A stretch of 64,000 nucleotides of DNA from Perca fluviatilis (taxonomy: Eukaryota > Chordata > Actinopteri > Perciformes > Percidae): NCBI RefSeq assembly GCF_010015445.1, contig NC_053133.1:23703922-23767921 (forward strand). The letters are read 5' to 3'. A model generated the notes under the pieces. It had not been told where the DNA came from, ran no database searches, and saw only the letters and a program-made list of their open reading frames with translations. Both the position numbers and the translations under genes were made by a program. Shown here in pieces: positions 1 to 12,441 of this stretch (the first letter of the stretch is position 1; every line of letters begins with the position of its first letter).

Positions 1-281
1 CAAAGAAACAGGTTTAATAGCCTGTGTCGCTGTCGCCAATGCTATGCACCTGTAACCCTGTCAAGGAAAGTTTTATTTTTTATTTATTGATTTTTTTACA
101 ACATTTCATTTGATTCTGGTAGTCCATAAAGGGACTTTCGTACTTTTTTCACATATTCAATATTTTGCATTTATCCTCTGTTATAATAATACATATATTC
201 ATTGTCATCCAGTGAAATTACTGATTTAGCAGGGGGGATTAACACTTTTGCAAGGCACTGTATCCATGTCACATTTTCATT

Positions 282-325
282 AGGGGCTGAGCCCCCCTAA
301 AGGTCTGATCCTAGAATCGCCCCTG
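282..325. repeat. Terminal fragment of a hAT-like DNA element
   Basis: The stretch ends in AATCGCCCCTG after a G/C-rich block (GGGGCTGAGCCCCCC). Reversed, it reads CAGGGGCGATT, a terminus form common in fish hAT elements. No matching left end or 8-bp duplication is visible, so only one end survives. Confidence 0.45.
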
Positions 326-329
326 ATAA

Positions 330-2824
330 GAAGCATGATGCCACTTATATATACATCAAAATGATGAGGTAACATTTTTAATGAGTGTACCTGCAAAGTT
401 ATCTAAATGTAATTGCAAGTTGTTCTGTAGATCTTGCCTCTTGCAAGTACAACTCTGAAACAAAAATTAGCATGCAGAAATACTTGGTTTGAGGTTATTG
501 CATATATTTTCCTATTTGACATGCGGTTGTACAGTATGCCAACTTTACCACCCGAGGCTGTGTTGCCGGCTTCATCATGGCGTTGGGGATTGGATATCAG
601 AATGCAACTTTTCCAAAAGAATATTGGATAATGTTTCAAATGTTTTATGCAGGGCAAGTTATAGTATGACTTGTGTGTTAAAAGCTAAATAGTATTGCAT
701 GAATATATACTGTACAGGCAGCATTCGAAGGGGCACATCCAATGGAAAAGGGTTTATTAGTGGATGGGGTGTTAGTTTCTCTCTTACCCTGTCTTATACA
801 CTACCACACAATAGGACTTTATTGCTGATTTAATTGTCAGTCTCTGATGTGTGGGTCCTTGACTTCTGACGAGCCCTCATTATCATCACCACAGATTTAC
901 AACCGTGGGCGAGAAGAGGTCAGCGGAGACAAAGGTTCAATGTCTTTCAATGATTGGATGATGGATGATTTAAAAAGGCACAGTGGAGAATGCTTTACAA
1001 GCTTTCTGCGTTAAGTATCCCAATGCACGGTAAAATGTTCATCTTCACACATGGCCGTTACTTTTTACTTTTATATTGTTGGACATTTAAGCAGTGATCA
1101 TGTTGATCTTGCTGTATAATATTGATGGCTTCATAATTTGAACCTGCATGAATACACCCTTGAGTTTCACAATTTGTTTTATTATTTTCCACTTTTTTTC
1201 TCTACTAAATGATAAAATGTATTGATTCATGTTAGCAAACTGAGTCATTGCAATAACGCAGGTAATTGTAAAGTGATTCAGCTGAGAAAAGGAAATGCAG
1301 ACACCAATAGTAAAACAAATATAGTTATAGAGTACGTTAAACCATGTTTTTATAGAGAGCTGTTCAAAACAAGATAGCCTCCATGGAATAATTCAATAAG
1401 ACATATTTTTGGTGGTACATGGCAGTTTTAATATAATAGCCACATTAAGTCAACACAAGAAGCCAGTGACAAATAAATGCACTGGTGTTTATAGGTTGTC
1501 ACATTCTCATGAGTTAAGTGTGTAATGAAAATCACGGAGGGCTCACTGTTTGCTTGGTTCAGTAAAAGGTTGTACTTTGGAGATGTTAGGAGTGGCTAAA
1601 AATAAAATATCTTATCAAGGTTTATGCATAATTAATGATTGGTCATTTTACATAAGGAGCGGGAGTTATCTTCCTCATTGCCCTTGCCAATCATCCTGTG
1701 TCACTACAGAAGGTTTGGGTTCAGCCCATCTTATGCATCTCATATATCAGCATGTGAAGAATGATATTAAAGCCTTGACATCCCTGTAATGTTTATGATA
1801 TCACTGAAGAAAAGAGCTATCCCTCCAACTCTAGAGATATTTAAGATTTGAAGCATGTTTCTCATCTCATTTGCTAAGGGAGTTGCCTTCAAGAAAGAGG
1901 TGAATGTCAGATGAGCAGGAGGGTAAAATAAGTCAAAATTACAAACCTTTCTTGGTGTCGATACATGATACACAACACCTGGTGATATACCTCACTCAAA
2001 TATTAAGAAAATAAATACTTGTCCTAGAAAATACAGATACCAGGAAGAAATGTGTGTAGGACAGTTTTTCAGACTGAAAGAAATAATGGTAAAGTAGGTT
2101 TGTATGCATTATTCGGTTACTGTGTCACATAGACCTTTACTATCTTTCACTGTAATCCCCACTCCAAATCAGTCAAGGACAAACGGTTTTAACAAACAAG
2201 GGTTATACAGTCAATAAATGAATACAGAGTACTTTTTATATAGCACATGGAAGTATACCTACTTTTATTTTAGTTTAACAATAAGAGCATGATTATTGAC
2301 CAAGTAGTGACACATAGGGATGGCCTGGTCGAACCATCCGTCTCTTTTTGCATGCGTCCACATGCTGTCAGAGTATTGAATTTGGATGGGAAATTGGCCC
2401 AAGAATGAGGTAGTGATTGCTGACCACCCCGTATGTTTCCTGTCATAGAAAACTTCAATAATCTAAAGAGCATCTGTCAAAAATAAATGCAGTCAGCAGG
2501 AGCTGTCCATTTCCATTTGTGAGCAACATAATGCAACTATCGGAGAGCTTGCAGGAAGCAAATAGTATGACTCCTGGTTAGTTAGAATGTATGAATCTTT
2601 AAGCGATACTCTGGGTCAAGTCAACCATAGTAATTGTGAAATGTTTTGCAGTTAATGTCTTGTTTTTCTACAAATTTGCAGTATTGATGGTAATTTTGCA
2701 TCTGCCTAAAAGAGAGCCAGTTTATTAGTTATAATACCCTAAGACAATATATACAAATACTCAAAACTCATGCAAAAAATAAAGGACACAATTAATGCTA
2801 CTTGATTTTCATCTACCTTTCAGT
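330..2824. other. Unique AT-rich sequence, nothing recognised
   Basis: I see no repeat terminus, RNA gene or protein-like frame. The longest open frames (79 codons from 1550, 84 codons on the minus strand near 403-657) have no recognisable domain and look random. Confidence 0.6.
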
Positions 2825-2935
2825 TTAGTTTTATTCAGGAAGACCGGTTTGTCCACACAATGTCTTTCTCAGAGAATACGTTTTAAGACATTCACTCCTG
2901 GGAGCTATCCAGTACAACCGACCTTAAACTGTAAG
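2825..2935 (-). repeat. Decayed SINE fragment (same family as 28.1 kb and 58.2 kb)
   Basis: TTTATTCAGGAAGACC followed by CCTGGGAGCTATCCAGTACAACC matches, with many changes, the tail and body of the minus-strand SINE at 28067-28364 (CTGGAAGCTGCCCAGTACAACC). The tRNA-like head is absent. It is an old 3' fragment. Confidence 0.45.
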
Positions 2936-4988
2936 CTTTTGGAGAATTTCCGCTTCAGCTAATTGGAGTAACTTCCTTTCTTAACGGCACATTAACAATT
3001 GTCAACACTAAACAAGAAAAAGCAAACCAAAAAAATATATTTTTTTGCCAATTAGGCAGCTGCTGCCGCTGTGTAGTTGTGGTTCATGTTGAAATATTGC
3101 CTATGCAGTCTGACCATGCGAACAGCGTCACGAAGCGTTAAATTCTGCAGGAAAGTCATTGAAAGTAAATAATTTTATAAAAATGTAATGTAAAAAGTAC
3201 TATGTTAAGGTGATGTATAAAACTTTCAGATTACAACATCTAATCAGTTGCAGTGCTAGTTCTGTTACTCATTTACATGTATCTATACTCGTATCACAAT
3301 GCTTAACATCTAATCCAATCACGGCATATTATCTGAATGAAAAGGACAACGCTTTAGGCATGTACTGCTCTTATGTTGTGTAGACGAACATGTTGCCCTT
3401 AGACGCGGCCCCAAAACACGAGGCCCACATTATCTTAAGATAAATAAATTACAATCTTTTTTGCTGGCTTATGTTACAGTTGATCTTGTGTTAATTGGTG
3501 TCAGCATTTAGACAATATATCAAATAAATAATCTACTATTTTTAATCAGCAAACACACAAAGGGTCATATTTTAGTGTAAATTTCTCTCAGTATGACTTT
3601 TTCATAGTATAAAACATTTATAGCAAGATGTCCTTAACGGTGCCGTGATGCCTGAGTACATTCAATACGGTGGGGAAAGTTGCAAATGATGTGGGGCAAT
3701 TATCCATTATAAATTAATTAAACTTGCGAGTCCTTTTGTAATCTAAATCTAATTGACTCATTAGAAAATAAATTGTATAAATTAATGGTCTGGAGAGTCC
3801 ACGGACATAACTAAAACATTATTTGATGATGTTCATGGATTTCAGGGAACAGAGGAGCTTTTGTTTAATATAAGACATCTTACATGGGAAAAAGATATGG
3901 GAATAAATAATAAGTGCACGGCTAATAAGACCAAGTTATCTACCTATTCACCTTTAAGGCTGAGTAATGTCAGCTTTTAAAAATACCTTTCATTGTTTTG
4001 TTTTTCTGCAACCAATTACTAACAAACCAGCCTTGTTAAACTTCCAAAAAGCATTTAAGTAAGTTGTGTTTACATATTGCTTGTTGGCAGTTTCTAAGAC
4101 GTCCATTTTTCTTTCAATTTAAACTTCAAGTATTCATTAAAACTCTGTTTACATTTCACCCTGCAATTGCAGTCAGGGTAGTATTAGGCATGTATGATTG
4201 AAATAGAAGTAATTGATTTTGTTAGACTCCCTCTTAATGAGAGCCAGCATAAGAATTGACAAAGTGCTCTCAGCATCCCAGCACCTTCCACGTATGTATC
4301 CCCTGTTTGAAAGATCCTCAATATTTAAATAAACATAAATGAGGTGCTGCTAACAGGAAATCAACGGCACACATCTTGAAATACAGTGATGTATTCTACT
4401 ACTTGCTGAAATGAATGGACGTGCTAAAGAAAGCTGTTATATGGCCACCATTAACAGTGCATCATTTCAGAAAGAAGCTGATCAGCACTTTCAGAGATGG
4501 AATTGCAGCTCCTAGAGGAGATGGATAACCCTCTCTAGTCATTATTTGGATATGTGTCAAATTGCTTGGCTTCACGACACAATAAAGTACAGTAAGGTGT
4601 TGTTTTAATGACTTAACAACAAGGACATTTTGTTCTACAGTAAAGATTAATATGGATTTGTATATACAGTAAACACGTGCACCATAAAGTTGTACCTGTC
4701 CCAATCGCAGAATATATCCCTTTGACATCTATGATGTCTTTGTTCTGTTTTCTTTATTTACAGGCTTATGGCATTGCCACGTCTTAGGTAGGCATTATAA
4801 TTTGGGTATTTGTTTTCTTTTTCTTCCAGGGTAATTATGGATTATCAAAAATGTCATTATTTGTCATGTGGGTGGCACTACATTTGTTCTCAGATACTGT
4901 ATGTTTATGATTTAAAACATGCTATTTGAAATTGTCTTGATGTTTGCCTGTACGTCCAAAGGCTTTTAACACACTGCAAATGTATATA
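2936..4988. other. Unique AT-rich sequence, nothing recognised
   Basis: No transposon terminus or coding frame recognised. Parts near 3690-3830 and 4150-4300 are rich in TAATTG/ATTA motifs, which is compatible with homeodomain binding but expected often in AT-rich DNA. Confidence 0.5.
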
Positions 4989-4996
4989 TACTAGAT

Positions 4997-5345
4997 CAGG
5001 GGTCACCAACGTGGTGCCCGCGGGCACCAGGTACCCCCAAGGACCCCATGAGTAGCCCTCAGGCCTGTTCTAAAAATGAAAATTGAATATTGATATTGTC
5101 TGTTTCCCACCTTGTTAAGTCATTGTTGATAATTATTGTGAGAAATCATTAACATGATCAGTGTCTTCACATAGAGGAGTATCATTAATCATTAATAATC
5201 ATATATAACTATCATTAATAATCATATATAACTAAAGGCAAACTGAGCAAATTTGTTATTTCAGAAGAGTGTATCAAACTGGTAGCCTTTCGTATGACTC
5301 AATACCCATGAAGTAGCTCTGTTTAGAAAAGGTTGGTGACCCCTG
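4997..5345. mobile_element. Non-autonomous hAT element, 349 bp
   Basis: Terminal inverted repeats CAGGGGTCACCAAC and GTTGGTGACCCCTG are bounded by a perfect 8-bp duplication TACTAGAT (4989-4996 and 5346-5353), the hAT signature. The element has no transposase frame. It contains an internal duplication of about 24 bp. The intact ends and duplication suggest a fairly young insertion. Confidence 0.9.
5190..5234. repeat. Two-copy tandem repeat inside the hAT element
   Basis: An AT-rich unit of about 24 bp containing ATTAATAATCATATATAACT is present twice back to back, probably by replication slippage. Confidence 0.7.
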
Positions 5346-5353
5346 TACTAGAT

Positions 5354-6239
5354 AAACCTTTGCATGCTACATAGGAACTTCTAAGAGGTTTATGGATGTT
5401 TTTCCACAACTGACATTGACTTGATTTCGGTCTCCTGAAAACAGGTAGATGACTAAATTAAGGTGTCATAACTTTAAGTGGTGGTGCTCCAAAAAGGTGC
5501 CAATTTTCAAAAAAAGCAAAGAGAAGCCATTTTGTGATCCTGTGCCGAAGAAATGGCCAAGTAACGGATGAAAGAATGTACATCTTTCATATTAGTTCTA
5601 CAACACAACAAACCTATCGATAAAAGTGGATGTTTAAGTACTTTATTCTGAATAAATAAACATGGCTACTTGTGGAGAAAATATGTTTCAAAACAGAATC
5701 ATACAGCAATTACTGGACCTCTATGCAAAATGGCATCATTTGAATAAGAGCTTCCAATACCTTTTCCCATTGCCTCTGGTTCTGCAGCGAGCAACCCGGG
5801 GTCTCCCCGTTGATTACAACGGACCTGGCAGGCACTTCCACAATGATTCATGCAATCTTACTCATCATTTTCACAAGATTGCCTCCATTATACCTCGTAT
5901 TACACTGACTATGATGCCCCCGACAAATGAGCTGTGTGGAAACGGGTAAAATAATGTCACCTTTCTTTGAATACCCCAAAACTTGCAGCGTAATGAATTG
6001 TATATGGGTCAACACTATTTGAAATCCTTCCCAAAAAATAGAGATTTTGCCAAACCTTCAGCAGGCAGCATTTTAAAAAAAGACACTGGTGATACAATGG
6101 ATCATTACCGGCAAGTGCAATAACCTTTAGCACATTTCCAGGTTCATACTTGTATCTTGCGTTACTACTAGAACATGTTTATATGTTTTAATGTTCAATA
6201 TACACAATATTTTTGTTATACTGTCTGTCTGAAAGACTC
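5354..6239. other. Unique sequence with an open frame of unknown meaning
   Basis: A 95-codon open frame (5662-5949, plus) has no domain I recognise. The DNA at about 5690-5950 is of balanced composition and contains no repeat, unlike its AT-rich surroundings. It may be a conserved non-coding element or chance; no homology is claimed. Confidence 0.35.
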
Positions 6240-6567
6240 TGTTTAGGCACCTGTCTCTTTAAGTCCCCCTCCTGAAAAAGCCCAGTCTTCTCTGATTGGT
6301 CAGTGTTTCTGGCTCATCTGCATCTGCGCTCTCGGAGTTTCGGCACTGTCATTGCAGCTGGGGAATGACTATAACGGCACTGTAACGGCACTTTCGTCCA
6401 TGTATAGTGTAGCTGTAACAAAGTTCTGACGGCTCGTTTAAAGACGGTCGGTGTGCATTTGTCTGGGGATTGAGGGTTTTGATACCTTAACAGTATTTTT
6501 ATAGCACCAAGTCCTGTTTAAAATAAAAAGGCATGGACATTTCACTTGTTACAATTAATATGGGACT
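6240..6567. mobile_element. Fragment of a TTAA-target DNA element
   Basis: The right end reads AATATGGGACT followed by TTAA (6568-6571), the terminus type of fish MITEs that duplicate TTAA. The body (CTGTCTCTTTAAGTCCCCC, CTGATTGGTCAG and AACGGCACTGTAACGGCACT) is one I recall from many fish genomes. No matching left end is visible, so the copy is truncated. Confidence 0.55.
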
Positions 6568-6664
6568 TTAAAATAGGCCACGTTCATGTTACCAGACTCC
6601 ATATCAGTAATAGAAAAATGTATTAAAACTAATGTCATTGATGAATATGCAGAAGTACCTAATT

Positions 6665-6806
6665 CAGTGGTGTAAAGTAACTAAGTACATTTACTTAAGT
6701 ACTTTTGGGGTGCTTGTGCGTAAGTATTTCCATTAATGCTATTTTTAAACTTCTACTTCACTACATGTATTTGATAACTGTTAGTACTGGTTACTTTGCA
6801 AAGAGA
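6665..6806 (+). mobile_element. Truncated hAT MITE end
   Basis: It starts with CAGTGGTGTAAAGTAACTAA and continues with the ACTTAAGTACTT and CTTCACTACATGTATTTGA blocks of a very common fish hAT MITE. The right terminus is missing, so the 3' boundary is approximate. Confidence 0.65.
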
Positions 6807-8300
6807 TACTTGACAAACGTATGAACACTATACAATATGTATTACTACACAATAAACAAACCTTGCAGATATGAATCATGTTTTTAGGCATTTGCAAAGC
6901 CAGTACAGGTCCTATTTTGTAGCTAACCTAATTTTATGATTGTTGAGAGAGAGCTTTGCCAAAAAAAGAAAAGACCAAAAAAAACATAATGGAATAGGAG
7001 GCTTGCTCTATGTGTGGAGGTAAAGAGGGCCAAGAAATCTGATACATGATTAAAACGCTTATCTAGTTGCCAAAGTGAAAAACTCTTCCCTATTTGTTGA
7101 TATATTCTCCCTGCTTTTTTTGCTCCATCTTTGCACTAGCTCCCCCCATTGTATCTCCAGCTCCTCCCCTGCCGTTCCATCGCTACCAAATCAGATTGAG
7201 AGTCATAGATCACCAGAGACTTCACAATAATTTATATGCAAATTGGATGCCATCTATTAGCCTTTCACAGAATCAGTTTAGATTATTGGAGAAAACAGAG
7301 CAATGCCTCCACCTGACCTTCTTTTACAGGCTTCCCCAAAGTGGAAGTGTGTTGTCATAAAACCTTATTTTACACACCACCTGGAGACGTTTGAAGAGAT
7401 TTACCCACACCTGATGAAACCTGATACTATAGCCTTACTTACCAGGGCTCATTTGATGGATACTTGGAAATTTTAGGAATATAAATTTGACATTAACATC
7501 GTACAAAAAAAAATTATTCACAACATTGTTACAATTATACACTACTGGAGGGTACAAAAGAAAATATAAAAGGGACATATACAGTACATAAGGTTAGATT
7601 TTCTTACAGCTTGAAATAATTAGATTTTTTAGATGAGAGTTTAGTCACAAATGTCCTTTTAAGAATACACGTATAACTGACTCCCTGAATAGTGTTACTA
7701 TAATGCAAACTGTACCCATAGCGAATGAATAATAGCTTCCACCCTGAAATACTCATGGGGCATAGTGGATGTTTGGCACACACTATGCCATTGTTTCTTT
7801 GTACCTGTGCAGATATATTTGGCTCATATGTTGTGCACAGCAATATCATTTTGCTGCTGTTACAAATGATGGCTAGTTTGGATGAAGGCATGAGAGAGTA
7901 ATGGGTTAGGGTGCTGCATCTATACTAATTAAATGATGGGGAGCAAGCAGATGAGAGAAATGTTTTAATTTTTCAGGGGTGACGTGCAACCAGGAACGTA
8001 ACGTTTCATCTGTCAACATACAGGTAGAGAGTCATCAGCTGACAGGTTTAATAATGAAGGTCTAGAAAACTGCGATGTTTTATCCATCTGCTGTCAGATC
8101 ATCCGACCAAACATGTCAAAGCATTCACACTGCTGCTTTTGTCCCCACTGCTGATGTAGTAGCCTACGCCATCCAATTATGTGTTCAATTACCAAGACAC
8201 AACACATACTGTACAGTAGACAATGTCAGGGTATTTTTAAGATGGCCAGTCCATGGTATCCATATCCAGCCAGTGTGGGAAAAGTTTTTTTTACTAAAGA
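6807..8300. other. Unique AT-rich sequence, nothing recognised
   Basis: Short open frames (88 codons at 7094-7360 plus, 95 codons at 7604-7891 minus) show no domain. No repeat termini found. Confidence 0.5.
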
Positions 8301-8303
8301 AAA

Positions 8304-8334
<31 letters not shown>

Positions 8335-8335
8335 T
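8301..8335. repeat. Poly(A) run joined to a (TA)n microsatellite
   Basis: A12 is followed by about 11 TA units. It may be the remnant of a retroposon tail, but no body is recognisable upstream. Confidence 0.85.
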
Positions 8336-8891
8336 CTCTACAGTATGTGCTCTAATGTGCAAACTTTATGAACAAAAAGATCAGTGATTCTTAATCATGG
8401 GTTAAAACAATCATGTTAATACTTCACATTTAGATTTCACAATTACTTATGTTAAAAATACAATATAAATGTAAGTTATACTGTGTGCTTTCTGCAACCC
8501 CCATGAGGAATTCTAAGTAATGACAACCAAACTGTCTGCGTGTACACATGATATAAACCATATGTGACCGTGCACCGCCCCCACACCCTCTTCACACAGT
8601 TGCTTGTAACCATGGAGGACACGGAGGATTAAAAACACATTATCTTCACTCGAGTTTCTGCGCGGGAAAGTCGATGGACGCCACAATCTTGTGAACATAG
8701 CCATACTGAGAAATCCAGAGAGAGTTGTGTGGAGCTGATAGTCTTTATTAGCTTTGTAGCAACTCATTTGGCAATGGCTTGAATTTAACGGCCATTCATA
8801 AATATGAAAAAATTATGCACTAAAGCTTTAAAGAGAAAGAAAAACGTAAAGGAAAAATTCTAGACATTTTGACTTATTAAATTCCATTTAA
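8336..8891. other. Unique sequence, nothing recognised
   Basis: No repeat terminus or protein-like frame seen. Confidence 0.5.
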
Positions 8892-8892
8892 T

Positions 8893-9142
8893 TAGGCTTG
8901 CAACTAAATAGATTAGGCTTATCACACTTTTCCAAAACACCGGTTTCCAAATGGCTAGTTTTGGCCAACCAACAGTCAGAAACTCAAAAATATTTTGTTT
9001 ACTTATCCAGCAAATATGCAAAATTGGGAATGATTAACTAATAAAAGTAATAAGTTTCTGCCATTTTTGCTTAAAAATTGTAACTAATCAAATGTAATTT
9101 TCTGACAATCAACAAAACAATTAACCAATTATTTCAGCTCTG
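8893..9142. mobile_element. Decayed hAT MITE
   Basis: The left end TTAGGCTTGCAACTAA and right end TTATTTCAGCTCTG resemble the fish hAT termini TAGGGCTGCAACTAA / TTGTTTCAGCCCTA with several substitutions. The AATTAACCAATTA repeats just inside the right end fit the family. No clear 8-bp duplication remains, so it is old. Confidence 0.5.
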
Positions 9143-11774
9143 CATTCATTTCTCACAGTAAACCATGGCATTGAGCCAGCATTCACAATACCGTGTTTGT
9201 GTACATAGTTTATAGTTCACATATGATGTCAAACTCTTTTTGAAATGTTTAGCTTTGTCCATATTGGTTAGTTAGATGATTTGCTGGCTGGATCACAGCT
9301 TCCACTCATCTTTCTATTGATCAATTTATTGATTGTTTCTGCCCAATAGTCACATGATAAATTGACCTCCAGAGCACCCAAGCAGGTGCATTATAACTCT
9401 TAAGACGTGTGATATATATTTGATTTTCATTATATATATGAGGAACTTCACTTTTAGACTGACACCACAGTACAGGACATTGCAGGTACAGAGGCAGCTG
9501 CAGCCACCCACAAGAAGTAAACATCTAGGTGTGAAAGCAAAATGAAAGACCAGGTTCAAAATACACATGAAATATATGCATTTAGTCTTACTTAATTAAC
9601 ATCATTTTACCAACATCTATGACTTAGAACAGAATGACCAATCAGTATAATGAAAAATACATAAATTTTGCAAGGTGTATGTTGCTTCCTATAGGGTACG
9701 AGAGAATACTTGAGCACTGGTAATTAACTGGAGGAGATTTGAGCCATCACTGTAAATGCAAATTTCTCAATACATTTTGGATTTAAACTTTAAAAAGGTT
9801 GAAGCTTGATGTCCTAGTTACAAATCATGCATTGTGATAATACCACCGATGCATGGCGCTAACACTGAGGTGGCAATGTGTTGTTAACAGATCTAAGTCC
9901 CGTGGTAAAAGCAGTTTTTGACATTCCAAAGAATCAAATCGCAATCAGCATCTTAATGATTATAACAGGAGGCCCCTGCCAGTTCTTTTCCACTTCAGTG
10001 GTTTGGTTTGGTATCGGCATGTTATGTTTCTGTGGTGTTGATTAATACAAGCGCAATATCTCTGCTTGCTTTGCTGTACTTCCAAAACAATGTTAATCCT
10101 CTATATGAAGCATTATGGTTCTTTGTATGGTATTTGAGGTAGAGCGTTCTTAGTTGTCCATGCGATGTGTGAACTGCTTTCTGGAGCAGCTTATCCATCC
10201 TCCTTCGGCGGGTGGGGTGTGAATGTATGTGGGGGGGAGGAAGCAATGTTATTTTTCAACTTGAATCATCTGTGCTACTGGTGCATAGTGCACTTGCAAT
10301 GATTCATTTTAAAAAATTCAATTTTGCAGCTTAAACACTATCTGAGTGTAATGGGAACAGGAATATTAAGCACTGCCAAATTAAAACTATCCATAACACT
10401 GATTAAAAGCACTGCTATGAACAGACACACGCGCAGGCACGAGCACATATGCACACACTCACAAAAGAACAGCAAAGGTTTCTATTGTGCAGCGCTGACA
10501 TCTTTATTTTAATTCAGAAAGATTCACAAAGCAAAAACCATTAGGGAACCAGACCATCAGGAACCAGACTTAGCTTCACATTCAAGGCCTGGTTTTTATT
10601 CTTAATGGCTGGTCATCCATTTTATTTTACTTATCTTTAAAAAGTCATACTATGTCCTTGCATGGACACTTAATTAATGTACTGCTTAGCATTAGCAGGT
10701 GTTGCTATTTGGTAGGCACTGTCACATTTAGTTTTAGTCAAAGTCTGTAGAAAAGTAAGTGCACGTTAGTTTATAGAAAACAGTACATTTGGTTTTCTCT
10801 TTATTTACTGCGTTAACTCTCCTGATCTGACTGTTTGACCAAATATATTGGAGCATTTGCAAAATATACAGTAGCTTGACAAACGAGAGAATAAATCACT
10901 TGTGAGTATGGCTCATTGAGCAGATCTTTGGCAATTTGAAAAACAGTCTGTGTCCTCTCCTGTTTGCTGACGTTGATGAATTTCTGCTACATCAAGCAGC
11001 TCAAATTCAGACTGATGTGTTATTGATATATTTTATGACTTGGTATGTCTAAGGACCAGATGTAGGAGGTAGCGTGGGATGTTAAATGTTGGTGAAATTA
11101 ACATAATGAGATAGTCGTGAATGTTGAATTTGGTGAACTGGAAATCAGTTCAGTTGAACTTTGTATCTATGATGATTTAAGGATGTAAAACAGACACATC
11201 TACCTCGTAGTAGAGATCTCCAGCTCTGTGTAAATATCCAGGAGCACAAGGCAGCGTGCACACACACATCATACCAAAACAAACACTGTATGTGAAACTC
11301 TAATTTGCAACCCCCATGGTGATTGCATAATCAAATACAATATTAATTTAATTCCGTCTTGATATGTGACTTATTTTCAATACAGTATTCACACATTCAT
11401 ATATGCAGATAAAGTAGAAAATGGAGAATTCTCAACAAACATGATCCAGTACGAAATCTCCTTTTTCTGACATCCTGTGATCAAATGTAATTGGTGGGAG
11501 ATAGCCACGTGGCCAGTTTTTTTTCCTTCCAATTTTGCACCTATATAGCTCAGATAAGACAACAAAAAGCATGTATGAAATGTTGAAGGTACATGTGCCT
11601 GGCCTTCTGTGAGCCTTTGTGACCTGCTTTTAATATATTATGTGCATATCCGCTATAATGCTAGACTTAACCTGAATTGAATCATGAAGCAAGGGTTTAT
11701 TGGGGGTCCTGCTGTAAGTTTTGACTCTGATACTTGATAGTGTCTGATTTTACCTATAATGAGCACCACCTTAA
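9143..11774. other. Unique sequence, nothing recognised
   Basis: AT-rich, with a short alternating-purine stretch (CACACGCGCAGGCACGAGC) near 10425. No repeat family or coding domain recognised. Confidence 0.5.
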
Positions 11775-11961
11775 CAAATATATTGTAAACAAGCAATGCA
11801 TTGTCAAGCAACGCATTCTCGTGAACGGGTTCGTAGGATATCGTACGGAAAGTTCTGCACACTAAAATGTATGATATCAAACAAAAAATAGGAGGCCACC
11901 GACTGGTCACATGACATCGGCTACAGAGCTCTGTGCTACAGAGCTTGGTGACGGCGGCTAC

Positions 11962-11997
11962 GGTGCTCCGCATGGTGCTCCGCATGGTGCTCCGTCA
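11962..11997 (+). repeat. 12-bp minisatellite, three units
   Basis: GGTGCTCCGCAT occurs twice in perfect tandem, followed by a third copy with altered end (GGTGCTCCGTCA). It lies in a GC-richer patch upstream of a LINE-type tail. Confidence 0.8.
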
Positions 11998-12136
11998 GAT
12001 CAGCGGTAATTCGTGGTTCAGTTACTCGAGAATGGGTGACTGTGAGCGGAGATTGTGGTTAAGTTTAGGAGCCTATAATGTGTGTGCACTAAATTTAGCC
12101 TGTTTCTTATGTCGTTTTTATATATTTAAATGTGTA

Positions 12137-12208
12137 ACACCACTTGAGCCACGGTGAAACGTTGTTTTGTGTATATGGCTGAAATGACAATAAAACACTT
12201 GAGTTGAA
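12137..12208 (+). repeat. LINE/SINE 3' tail fragment
   Basis: The sequence ends ATGACAATAAAACACTTGAG then TTGAA. This is the fish LINE tail form (GACAATAAAG plus TTGAATTGA-like repeats). No coding remnant is recognisable upstream. Confidence 0.5.
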
Positions 12209-12221
12209 TGCCTCACTGTCT

Positions 12222-12441
12222 GTCTGTAAACGGTAGGCGTGGCTTGGGAGTGGATTCATAAAGCAGCGAAGCAAGTGCATTCTGGGATTTGGTGTCTTAA
12301 TCCACATGAGCCAAAAACATATTTTCTGGCTTTTCTCGGCCTAGAAGGCACCAATTTCAAAAAGAAATTCCCTTTTTTACTACATAAGTGACCGACTTTA
12401 AATATATATTCATCTTTCCAACGGTGAAATGTCCCTTTTAA
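12222..12441. mobile_element. Fragment of a TTAA-target MITE
   Basis: The right end reads CCAACGGTGAAATGTCCCTT and runs into TTAA (12438-12441). Upstream are CGAAGCAAGTGCATTCTGGG and CCACATGAGCCAAAAACATA, blocks I recall from a fish MITE with termini TTAAAGGGACATTTCACC. The left terminus is not visible. Confidence 0.5.

Noticed and set aside
11653..11985. 110-codon minus-strand frame with MRSTMRSTV start
   Set aside because: The start region is the 12-bp minisatellite; the remainder shows no domain.
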